This document shows, piece after piece, positions 12,492-22,496 of a DNA stretch of 64,000 nucleotides. How positions within the stretch are numbered: position 1 is the first letter of the stretch; the number at the start of each line of letters is the position of its first letter. The DNA is from Cloeon dipterum (lineage: Eukaryota > Arthropoda > Insecta > Ephemeroptera > Baetidae): assembly GCF_949628265.1 (NCBI RefSeq), contig NC_088789.1, positions 26,095,883 to 26,159,882 on the forward strand, read 5' to 3'. The position numbers and the translations under genes were made by a program. The notes under the pieces were generated by a model that was not told the origin of the DNA, did not search any database, and saw only the letters and a program-made list of their open reading frames with translations.

Positions 12492-12820
12492 GTCTAGGGT
12501 GTAGCATGTTGGATACACCGGTTATCGTTTGATCACCGAAATTAAGCAACATGCGCTTAGTCGGTAGATAGACGGGTGACCGCCTGGAAAGCCTCCCTGC
12601 TGACAATATAGCTCTAGGCAAACTCGCTACTTGCTGGTTTGGCTTCACGCGACGAATGTCTAGCGTTTCAAAAAGTGTTCGGTGCGGAGGCACGTGTCCC
12701 TTCAGTGCTGGGCTGGGTCCCTGTGCGGCGTGGTGCGCCCAATGTTATCCGTTCGCGGTGTTATTGGCACCCGGGTGCTAGCACAGTGCGCGCCCTTCCC
12801 GGTCCTCAAATTGGAATAGT
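12492..12820 (+). repeat. 5S rRNA-derived SINE (SINE3-like)
   Basis: The first about 117 bp clearly resemble animal 5S rRNA, including the core GATCACCGAAATTAAGCA and a diverged C box (TAGATAGACGGGTGACCGCC). The 5' and 3' stem halves are too diverged for a functional 5S gene. GC-rich sequence unlike the surroundings follows, as expected for the body of a SINE3 element transcribed from an internal 5S promoter. The 3' limit is uncertain; the body may continue into the inverted repeat at 12821. Confidence 0.75.
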
Positions 12821-13197
12821 TTGTAACAACTAGTTGTAGGTTCAGGGCAAAGAAAATAGCAGCTACACTTAAATTAAAAAATATTAATTTTTTCATTATT
12901 TCACTGGGCACCTATTGGGGGCAGATTCGAAGGTTAGATTATCTGGCCCTATTTGGGGATTGGGTATTGCGCGAGGCAATACGGGTCGTGGCCCTTAGGG
13001 GGAAAAGGTGAATTTACTTACTAATGATAATAGTAATTTCACAAGATTTATACAGCTGTACTTATCAATTGCGCAGAACGTCCTATAACTCAAGTTGTCC
13101 TCCGTCGAGGAAGTTGAAATAATGAAAAAATTAATATTTTTTAATTTAAGTGTAGCTGCTATTTTCTTTGCCCTGAACCTACAACTAGTTGTTACAA
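12821..13197. repeat. perfect 83-bp inverted repeat pair
   Basis: Arms at 12821-12903 and 13115-13197 are reverse complements with no mismatch that I can see, and enclose 211 bp. The arm ends read TTGTAACAACTAGTTG. The loop holds a small hairpin (GTATTGC/GCAATAC, 12964-12982). No duplicated target site was found at the outer ends. It could be a young foldback element or a local inverted duplication. Confidence 0.75.
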
Positions 13198-16100
13198 GTT
13201 CATAACATTTTGTGTAAAATTTAACGCGCTGAGGCAGATCAATTGTGTTTGTGTTTCCTATTCAACACAAACCCGATAAAATAGCTCTCGAATATCTCGC
13301 GTGTTAAGTCTAGTTTTAAATTTATTGCCAGGACCAATTTAAAAAAAACGAGTGACAATGAATACTGCCTAGACTGACGGGCGTACCGTGATGATTATCA
13401 GACTACGTTCTGTTTGATTCAAGCTAGAGATATATATGCCTGTCTGAAGGCCCGCATTGATAAAACCAAAATAAAATATAATAAATATTTTCCGATGACA
13501 GACAAGCTAGACAAGTCTTGAAAAATATTCAGCGAAGAAAAACAAGTAAGCAAAAATACGTCCCGACGACTAGAGGGATCAATTAATTTATTTGATGGTT
13601 TTACGCACCTTTAAACTCCTCGCCTTAGACCTCAGCCGCTTGAATAGAAATAAATAGTCACGCCTAATTAATAAACTTCAGCAAGAGCCATTAAATTCCA
13701 TTTGACCAGCTCGTTTGGAGCCAGTAAGAAAAGTGATCAGAGTGTGTTTATTCGGCAATATCCAGGCAAGCTATCGCTTTAGGGACATACATAATGTCAT
13801 AGATTGCTCCTCGGGATTTATTGAGTTAGCTTTCTCGATAGGCAATTTTGGGATGTTTTTAAAAAGCTTTTACAATCTGCTCATTCCATCAAGGAGCCGA
13901 GAAGTGTCGTTTTATCTCCGTGTGTACCGCGTGTGCCAAATGTGGAGGAGGCGGTTAGACCTGACACACACATTTTTCGAACCGGTCCTCGGGAATGACG
14001 TCAGTGATTTAGTCTGGTCTGGGTTCACAGGTCCTTTTGCCCGAGATAACGTTGAAGCAGCCTATTACTTTAACCGCAAATGGCCCTTTTTATGTCTCGT
14101 CGTGTTTTTATAGGCTAATGCGTGCGTCACACATGCCACTTACCGCTATTAACAAAATAACTGAGTCCTTACAGCTTCTGCACGAGACCGCAGTTGAATT
14201 GCAATTTATTTGCCAATAAAATGCTACGAATGCGATTGTACATACAAGCACGCGCTTTATTGTTGCTAAACAATTCAATTAAACGGCGTGACCAACACAA
14301 AGACTAATTTTTATGTTTTAAAATTTCAATTGCGAATTAACGAAAAATTATAAAAGATGAAACGTTAATTTAAAAGGCAAATAGTGTAAATTCTAATTAC
14401 AAAATTAAATTTTCCCTGGCTTTTTTTCACTCATCTTGAAGACCACAGGTATTGCTGCCTGCTGAGAGAAGGAGATTTATTTGTTTGTCTTGGACTCTAG
14501 AATTTCTTGTAACATAAAATTTAACGTGCGGCGGGTCTAACGACGCAGCTCTTTCGAGATTCACACAAACTGCCGCTGTCAAAAGGAACAGCTTTCGTTC
14601 GTTCATCTAAATAGGAAGCACAGCAGTTCGTTATCTGGCTGTGTCCAGTTCAACGCTCCACGAATTCATATCCAAGGTCGTGAATTCATATGCACCGAAA
14701 GTGTAAGTTGATACAAACCAAAACTCGTTTCGTTCTTCATTTCTGTGTGTTGAGGCGTAAGATAAAATTTAAAATTCCAGCAAAGCTTGAATGGCTTATG
14801 GTTAAAATGGATCAAGATACAAAATTAATATTTAATTTGTTCACGCGAAAAATTCATTCCTTGATTGAATTTTTTTCAATTTTGACCAAATAGGTAAAAT
14901 TAAATGACATACAATTTTCTGGCAAATTGCCGATCTAAAACAAGGAGAAAGTCGGACTGAAATGAAGCAAACGATATGGTTTTGACATGCAGTACTCATT
15001 AGCATTTAACACATTACAAGTTAACTAAAAAGCACTCACTAATCATCAGATTTCGCAAAGTTTTGCGTCATTGAATTCGAAGTATACATGTAATACATGT
15101 AACAGAAAAAAAATGTAAAGTGATATTTTTCAATTTAATGTACCGAACAAAAATGGATTGCACATGGTGAAAAAGATTTAATTTAATTTGTGCATCCAAT
15201 TTGTGATTTTTAAATTTTTATCAGTTGGAATTAAAGGCGAGAGTGGGAAATTTTTAACATGGCAATATTTTCATAGGGCGTTTTCCCAATCCTACGCTTT
15301 GATTCAGATCATTAGATAATTAATCAGAAGTCCACGGCTCGCAATAAATGGAGCGGTCACGCCTTTGCGTGGCGTAAATAAATACGAGATTGTCAAGATT
15401 GTGTGTCATTTGATCACATTTAAACCAACCTTTGAAAAAGTAAATAAATAGTAGTTTTACAGGCTGTTCTTTTCTTTTAGAGAAAAATTAACTTCTCTTT
15501 TTAACCAGCATCTGCTGGCATAAAAAAATCATTGGATATCAGAGAAGCTCAGTGATTTTTGAGGGAGCAACGTTGTTTCCATTATTACACCGTCACAAAC
15601 TCTTCAAGATCACCTGCGTCGATAATTTCCGTTGAAACTCAAATGATAACAATTTAACGTGTTGTGTAACTGTGTTTTAGTATAGGTCGTGTTCAACTCG
15701 ACTATATTTTGATTTTCCAAAACGTTTCAGCAACTAAATCGCTTGTAAATGTTGCATTTCTTGATTTCCTTTATTGATTTTTATTCATAAATTAATTAAA
15801 TTGCGTTGCTCAATGCATAATGATAGTTTGCATTGCACGCAGGATAAGTAATTATACTTAAGAATCGATCTGGCCCATACTTTCACGCGTTGAGTTTAAT
15901 CATCATGTAAAAAAAGTGCATGACTTACTGGTATTTTAATGCGAAACGAGCAATTTTTGGCGTATGGACCAAGGGCTTTACGCTTGACTCGCAAGCAAGG
16001 ATTTATTTCCCGGATTTATTCGGTGAGCCAAAGCATCAAAGCACTTAAACTTGCTTTACATGGTTTGCGCTTTTTCAGCAGCATTATAAATAAAAACTTA

Positions 16101-17020
16101 TATGATGATTGTCAAGCGTTTCAACTAAAAATCTCAAGAGCGGGGCCGCAGGTTAAAGACCCGTCCGAGACCTGCCGATGAGGAGTCGTGATCGATGGTA
16201 TTGTAAAAACAGAGGAATTTTTGTCCGTGAACATTCATTTCGCGTCGTGAAGCCGGAAAACCTAAAATTTTAATTCTTTAAGGGTGAAAAATCTAAAAAT
16301 CAGATTCCAGAACGGTGGCTGTCCTTCGTTTGCGATGAAGTCGGTAAAACCCTTCAATTTCTACTTTAGGACAAATCGCAAACTATCGACTTCCCCATCT
16401 TATCCTCATGGAGAAAGTGCTAAAATCTTCCCCTAGGATATCTACGTGAATAACTTACGTTTTGAACAACAAAATATCAAAATAATACCAAACCATTGTT
16501 ATAATTATACTCATTATTGATTACGACAAATAGGTAACTGCGTCATATACATACTTTATAAATTAAATAACAAAATCATTCAATGGCAATTCACTCTTTC
16601 TCTCCGCATTGAGTATTGAAAACGCAACAAATGCAAAATTAATTTAATGTGCCTCATCCTCGTGGGATACCTCCGTGGCCTTTTGTCCTTCACTTTTTAA
16701 TGTTAATAAAAAGAACGGCAAACAGAATTATCAGATTAATATAATGAAAGTAAACACATAATTGCTGTTTTCACATGCAACAGAGTCAGAAAAATATATA
16801 TATTATGTTTATAGGGAATTGAAGTCAAAAATGTAGACGCTGCTAACAGCTTATTGAAAAGGCGATCATAGAAAATTTATTCAAGAAGTTGAAATCAAAC
16901 CCGTGTGTTTTGCGTTTTTAAATATTTTATTTGTTGAACTTAGGAGATGGAAAATCAACACTAACAAAATCTCTCTAGCTAAGGATAAAATTGATACGAT
17001 TATTTTTTAATTAGTCCTTA
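13198..17020. other. intergenic, nothing certain
   Basis: Mostly AT-rich. The longest chance frame (about 13715-14113) has no ATG at its start, no signal peptide and no recognisable domain. No splice pattern or RNA gene was recognised. Confidence 0.4.
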
Positions 17021-17026
17021 TTTTCA

Positions 17027-17085
17027 CTAACATATTCGAACGGTTCTGGCGTGGGCACTTCTTCTTCAGACTCATCAGACTGTTG
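17027..17085 (-). CDS. possible C-terminal exon of the acidic repeat gene
   Basis: A short minus-strand frame coding an acidic end (about NKQQSDESEEEVPTPEPFEYVSENKD then stop at 17008-17010, split here for brevity: it begins NKQQSDESEEE and ends VSENKD). It lies just beyond the stop of the long exon and has a similar acidic composition, with a CCAAG acceptor-like end. How it would be joined to the long exon is not clear, so this is tentative. Confidence 0.25.
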
Positions 17086-17132
17086 TTTATTCTTGGCAAT
17101 TACACCATAGCGTCACAGACTCCATCGAGGAA

Positions 17133-19589
17133 TTACTCCTCTCCTGCTGACTCTTCGCTTTCGGTTTCACTCCCTCCATCGGAGGAATAAAGTGTGTATT
17201 TCCCCAGAATAGGGTTGTTTGGGACAAACTCAACCTCGTGGGATTCCTCCTCGGACTTTGATTCTTCGCTTTCGGTTTCGCTCCCTTCGTCGGAGTCATA
17301 AAGTGTGTCTGTGTCTGTCCAAAGAGTTGGGTTGTTTGGGAAAAACTCAACCTCGTGGAATACCTCCTCAGCCTCTGATTCTTCGCTGTCGGTTTCACTT
17401 CCTTCATCGGAGTCATAAAGTGTGTCTGTCCACAGAGTTGGGTAGTTAGGAACCAACTCAACCTCGTGGAATACCTCCTCGGCCTTTGGTTCTTCGCTTT
17501 CGGTTTCACTCCCTTCATCGGAGTCATAAAGTGTATATTTCCACAGAGTTGGGTAGTTGGTGACCCCCTCATCCTCGTGGGATACCTCAGCGGCCTTTGG
17601 TCCTTCGCTTTCGGTTTCACTCCCTTCATCATCGGAGTCATAAAGTGTGTCTGTCCACAGAGTTGGGTAGTTTGGGACCAACTCAACCTCATGGGATACC
17701 TCAGCGGCCTTTGGTCCTACGCTGTCGGTTTCACTCCATTCATCGGAGTCAAAAAGTGTGTCTGTCAACAGAGTTGGGTAGTTATGGACCGACTCAACCT
17801 CGTGGGATACCTCCTCGGCCTTTGGTTCTTCACTTTCGGTTTCACTCCCTTCACCGGAGTCATAAAGTGTATATTTCCACATAGTTGGGTAGTTCGCGAC
17901 CCCCTCATCCTCATCAGATACATCCTCAGCCTTTGGTTCTTCGCTTTCGGTTTCACTCCCTTCATCGGAGTCATAAAGTGTGTATTTCCACAGAATTGGG
18001 TTGTTTGGGAAAAACTCAACCTCATGGGATACTTCAGCGGCTTTTGGTCCTTCGCTGTCGGTTTCACTCCATTCATCGGAATCAAAAAGTGTGTCTGTCC
18101 ACAGAGTTGGGTAGTTATGGACCAACTCAACCTCGTGAGATGCCTCCTCGGCCTTTGGTTCTTCGCTTTCGGTTTCACTCCCTTCATCGGAGTCATAAAG
18201 TGTGTATTTCCACAGAATTGGGTTGTTTGGGAAAAACTCAACCTCATGGGATACTTCAGCGGCTTTTGGTCCTTCGCTGTCGGTTTCACTCCATTCATCG
18301 GAATCAAAAAGTGTGTCTGTCCACAGAGTTGGGTAGTTATGGACCAACTCAACCTCGTGAGATGCCTCCTCGGCCTTTGGTTCTTCGCTTTCGGTTTCAC
18401 TCCCTTCACCAGAGTCATAAAGTGTGTATTTCCACATAGTTGGGTAGTTGGCGACCCCCTCATCCTCGTCGGATACCTCCTCAGCCTCTGGTTCTTCGCT
18501 TTCGGTTTCACTCCCTTCACCAGAGTCATAAAGTGTGTATTTCCACATAGTTGGGTAGTTTGGGAAAAACTCAACCTTGTGGGATACCTCCTCGGCCTCT
18601 GATTCTTCGCTTTCGGTTTCACTCCCTATATCGGAGTCAAAAAGTGTGTCTGTCCACAGAGTTGGGTAGTTAGGAACCAACTCAACCTCGTGGGATACCT
18701 CCTCGGCCTTTGGTTCTTCACTTTCGGATTCACTCCCTTCACCGGAGTCATAAAGTGTATATTTCCACATAGTTGGAGAGTTGGCGACCCCCTCATCCTC
18801 GTCGGATACCTCCTCAGCCTCTGGTTCTTCGCTTTCGGTTTCACTCCCTTCACCAGAGTCATAAAGTGTGTATTTCCACATAGTTGGGTAGTTTGGGAAA
18901 AACTCAACCTTGTGGGATACCTCCTCGGCCTCTGGTTCTTCGCTTTCGGTTTCACTCCATTCATCGGAGTCAAAAAGTGTGTCTGTCCACAGAGTTGGGT
19001 TGTTTGGGACCAACTCAACCTCATGGGATACCTCCTCGGCCTTTGGTTCTTCGCTTTCGGCTTCACTCCATTCATCGGGGTCAAAACGTGTGTATTTCCA
19101 CAGAATTGGGTAGTTTGAGACCCACACATCCTCGTCGGATACCTCCTCGGCCTTTGGTTCTTCGCTTTCGGCTTCTCTCCATTCATCGGGGTCCAATCGT
19201 GTGTATTTCCAGAGAGTTGGGTAGTTTGAGACCCACTCATCCTCGTCGGATACCTCCTGGACCTTTGGTTCTTCGGTTTCGGTTTCACTCCATTCATCGG
19301 GATCATAACGTGTGTATTTCCACAGAATTGGGTAGTTTTGCACCCAGACACCCTCGTGGGATACCTCCTCGCCATCTGATTCTTCGAGTTCGGGTTCACT
19401 CCATCGGTTGAAGTCAACGGGTGTGTTTTTTCTACAACAAGTTGAGTAGGTTGCGTTCCATACTCTCTTGGGAGACATTTCCTCAACTGCTGACTCTTCG
19501 ATTTCGGCTTCACTCCTTTTGTCTGTGTTATCGGATGGAAATGCGAAATTCGACAAAGTTTGGTTTATGTGTTGAACGTTTAGGAAGTT
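17133..19589 (-). CDS. large acidic protein of tandem 37-residue repeats
   Basis: A single open exon of about 2.46 kb codes roughly 22 tandem units of 37 residues (111 bp). Each unit has an acidic Ser/Glu part (SETESEEPKAEEVSHEVE), then NYPTLWTDTLYDSDEG; the Trp, the T-L/R-Y/F-D core and the NYP are best kept. Units alternate between a W-K-Y-T type and a W-T-D-T type, giving a 74-residue higher-order period. The first unit contains a Cys-Cys variant. The first ATG is at 19478. The frame is open upstream to an ATATTAG splice-acceptor-like site ending at 19590, so the true start is probably in an upstream exon that I could not find. No signal peptide or known domain. Probably a disordered, highly charged protein; function unknown. 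Confidence 0.7.
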   Translation of the reverse strand, partial: NFLNVQHINQTLSNFAFPSDNTDKRSEAEIEESAVEEMSPKRVWNATYSTCCRKNTPVDFNRWSEPELEESDGEEVSHEGVWVQNYPILWKYTRYDPDEWSETETEEPKVQEVSDEDEWVSNYPTLWKYTRLDPDEWREAESEEPKAEEVSDEDVWVSNYPILWKYTRFDPDEWSEAESEEPKAEEVSHEVELVPNNPTLWTDTLFDSDEWSETESEEPEAEEVSHKVEFFPNYPTMWKYTLYDSGEGSETESEEPEAEEVSDEDEGVANSPTMWKYTLYDSGEGSESESEEPKAEEVSHEVELVPNYPTLWTDTLFDSDIGSETESEESEAEEVSHKVEFFPNYPTMWKYTLYDSGEGSETESEEPEAEEVSDEDEGVANYPTMWKYTLYDSGEGSETESEEPKAEEASHEVELVHNYPTLWTDTLFDSDEWSETDSEGPKAAEVSHEVEFFPNNPILWKYTLYDSDEGSETESEEPKAEEASHEVELVHNYPTLWTDTLFDSDEWSETDSEGPKAAEVSHEVEFFPNNPILWKYTLYDSDEGSETESEEPKAEDVSDEDEGVANYPTMWKYTLYDSGEGSETESEEPKAEEVSHEVESVHNYPTLLTDTLFDSDEWSETDSVGPKAAEVSHEVELVPNYPTLWTDTLYDSDDEGSETESEGPKAAEVSHEDEGVTNYPTLWKYTLYDSDEGSETESEEPKAEEVFHEVELVPNYPTLWTDTLYDSDEGSETDSEESEAEEVFHEVEFFPNNPTLWTDTDTLYDSDEGSETESEESKSEEESHEVEFVPNNPILGKYTLYSSDGGSETESEESAGEE
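17932..18375. repeat. identical 222-bp tandem duplication inside the repeat exon
   Basis: Two consecutive 222-bp blocks (two 111-bp units each; second copy offset by exactly 222 bp) appear identical, unlike most other units, which differ. This points to recent unequal exchange within the exon. Confidence 0.75.
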
Positions 19590-19599
19590 CTAATATTGA

Positions 19600-21290
19600 A
19601 CCACGGCTGTAGCTTTAATGGGCCACCATTCCCCTTCTGTGATGTTATTGTTATTTAATACAGAAAGTGATTAATATGCCATTATTGACAGCCTACTACA
19701 AACATGTTTTTGAAGTCTAGAAAGGCTAAAAAATGTAATTTGGTACTAATCTTTAATGTATTTGTTTTCAGTTACCTTCGACTTAGATTTACACATTTAT
19801 TTGAAAAGCTAAATAAAAAAAAAATCGCTGAAAAAAACTTAAAATAATTATTTTCATTTTCATCAATATAATTGTTTCCCATGATCGTTTTTCCCATAAA
19901 GAATTGAGAGCAAAATGTCATTGAAATTGATCCACCGTGACCTATTAAGGAGGTTGATCGCCGCGAGAGAAGCAGTAAAATAAATAGTGCCCGCACACAT
20001 GTTGTGTGTGTGTGTGTGTGTGTGTGAGCGCGTGTTATTCTTTCATCTATTTCTTATCGCACGGCGCGGTGGCTCTTGTTAGCACGCGCCCATAACATAT
20101 TTATCGAAACTTGACTCTTTATATCGAAACTATTTTCAAATCAGCTACATGGATGTCATGGAATATTTTAGGCGGATTTTTACTAGACGTTGTGCTCTAA
20201 ATTACTCTTTGAATTTAGTTCTTTAAGCCTTTCATGCATACTGGGCATAACGCTCTAAAGGTGCTAAATTTTTCGTTTGCAAACAGCCAATGCAACTCCT
20301 TATACTCTATTAGCTCTCCACATATAGGAAAAGTCAGCAAAAATCGTTACAGAATATGAACTTAAAACGGCTTTATTTTATCATTGAAATCATTTCCTAT
20401 TATTAGTTAATCAAAAATTCGTGAATATCGCTCTTTTCTATCTTTGATAGACACTAATCAAGCCAGACAACCAAATTAGACCGAAAATATTCAACACAAA
20501 TTCTCTATCTAGCTATTCTAGCTGTATTGAAGATGCGACCGTAACTTTACATTCAGATTATTTTGACACCAATTCAATAAAATTTTCAATTTCTACATTT
20601 TTAAGGCAAATAAAAGAAGCAAAAAATTGCTGGCTCAATTATTTTCAGCACAAAACAAAACAACATTATTTGCATAAATTTGCTATTTCACACAATTTAT
20701 CATTCAATTCACCAGTTTGGAAGGACCATAGTAATCGACGCCGCAAACAGAGAGAGAGTCACCTCAAAAACCTTTTTTTGAAAAACCAAATTGCAGCATA
20801 TCCAAAACATTGTTTACGACCGGGGACAAATGTAATGCTTTTTTATCTTAACTGTGTCTCCTCCAGTAAACCCATAATAACTCACGCGAGAGATTAATTT
20901 ACACGGTTTTACAATCGCATACCACTGGAGAGGTTAACCGAAAATAAAATTAATATATTAAAACAGAGATGCGTCTGTGGTGAAAGAGAAAAAGTGCTAA
21001 GTGAGAGTTTGCTACTAAACATACAAAAGATTGAAAAATAGTCGTGGGTTATTGTTTAGTCTACTATGATTGATCGGGTGCTAAAGATTAAGAGATTGTT
21101 GGTTAATGAAATCAAACGAAACCACTCTCTGACAGCGCTCATTTATCTCAGAGCGGATAGTGCGGATACAGTATTCTAAGGCATTGGCATTACAATAGCC
21201 CAAGTCTTATCATGGAATCTGTTTTGGCTAACTGGCTCTATGAATTCTGTGATCGGATCGTTGCTTGCCATTCTATTGGCGTACGAGTAA
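19600..21290. other. intergenic, with a GT microsatellite
   Basis: AT-rich non-coding sequence. A (GT)n run sits at about 20000-20026. An upstream exon of the minus-strand repeat gene may lie here but was not identified. Confidence 0.4.
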
Positions 21291-21296
21291 ATAATT

Positions 21297-21351
21297 CAGG
21301 TTTTGTGAATTTTGCAATTTCCGAAAAAATGCGGATTTTTGCGAATCCTTT
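21297..21351. mobile_element. short hAT-MITE derivative
   Basis: Begins CAGG...GAATTTTGCAAT and ends ATGCGGATTTTTGCGAATCCT, matching the two ends of the 395-bp hAT-type element at 52037 with almost no interior. No clear 8-bp target duplication remains, so this is a deleted and diverged relative. Confidence 0.45.
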
Positions 21352-22430
21352 AAATGTTAGGGCCGGGATAGTCATAGATTGTAGTTAATAAGCATGATAT
21401 TTGTACAAAATCTTATTGCACGATATGAAATACAAATTAAATATGTATTGCAACACGTTGTCTTATTTGAATTGTTACATAACTAATTTACCTCTTTTTA
21501 AATTCAACAATGTATAAAATGTCCAAAGAGCAGCCAAGTTTAATTTAATTTCTTCACTTTCAGTAATTTAGCGCTAGATGCGTCACGTAAATCATTTTTG
21601 ATCTAGAATTCCCACAGCGGTAGCATCCAAGGCCGTTCCATATGAAGTAGCACGCCTTACTTGAACACGAAAATCCGATCAAAATTCCCAGACGGCTAAT
21701 GAGAACTCGTCTTGCTTGTTCGTATCTCCAAAAAATTCTTTTTTCTGCCGGCATCGGTGCGGCTTTTAAGACAATCGTTGTTTCGTGAACAAAAGTCGCA
21801 TATAAATTAGTTTTCTTATATGAAAAACTACTTAGCAAAAAAGTTCCTGGATTGAAAATATCAGAGTTCAGTTAAATTAAATTAAAAAAAGAACTGCTCT
21901 TCAAGAAAAGTGATAAATTATTTGACACAATGATTGCTGTTTCTTTAAGTCATTTATTTTGCGTTTACATTTTTTTCTGATAATTTAAGTACGATTTATG
22001 GGGACTGCATTTGGCATATATCTATTTTTAAAGACTTTCCAGCGCCTGAAAAGGAAAAACCTCAATTAGATCTGTTTGCTAGCAAAAAAAGGATGACTCA
22101 TGCTTTCAGCTATAATTACCGTCCGACAAATTACTCTGCACTCTTAGTTAGTCGTGAGAGTAAAAAATAATCAACAATGCCGCGAGAATATGGAGGAGCC
22201 GGGATTTCCGCGCAAGTCGACGGACGAGAGGCGCAGGTAAACCCCGCGGCTCCAAATTGCTTTTGATCTAGACATTCGCAACGCCCGCCAAGGCTTTTCC
22301 AAATGACGAAGCAGCACGCCGCCGAGGCAGTAAATTGAGGCTCTTTGTTGCACTTCTATCTCTCTTCTTATCCCTTCCTTTCGATCAACCATTCGCAGGA
22401 TGATGAACCTTTTTTTCTCTGGCGGAAGTA
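21352..22430. other. intergenic, nothing seen
   Basis: AT-rich, turning GC-richer just before the promoter at 22437. No other feature was recognised. Confidence 0.4.
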
Positions 22431-22436
22431 TTCGCA

Positions 22437-22442
22437 TATAAA
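22437..22442 (+). promoter_or_regulatory. TATA box of the Gly/Tyr-rich gene
   Basis: TATAAA, 60 bp upstream of the start codon at 22497, leaving a 5' untranslated region of about 30 nt. Confidence 0.7.
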
Positions 22443-22496
22443 TGCACATCTGCCTGCGTGCAGAAGCTGCAGTTCGCAACAGAGAGTGAAACAAAG

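Noticed and set aside
12492-12608. Functional 5S rRNA gene
   Set aside because: Stem halves are too diverged and extra sequence follows directly; a 5S-derived SINE fits better.
13715-14113. 132-codon frame on the plus strand
   Set aside because: It begins without ATG, has no domain or signal peptide and AT-rich codon use like the surrounding non-coding DNA.
17219-19513. Several long frames on both strands over the acidic repeat
   Set aside because: They follow from the 111-bp period, which is a multiple of three, and lack conserved ends. The acidic frame is the only one open throughout.
17133-19556. CRISPR-like array appearance of the 111-bp repeats
   Set aside because: Units are contiguous, degenerate and coding, with no unique spacers, in a eukaryotic genome.
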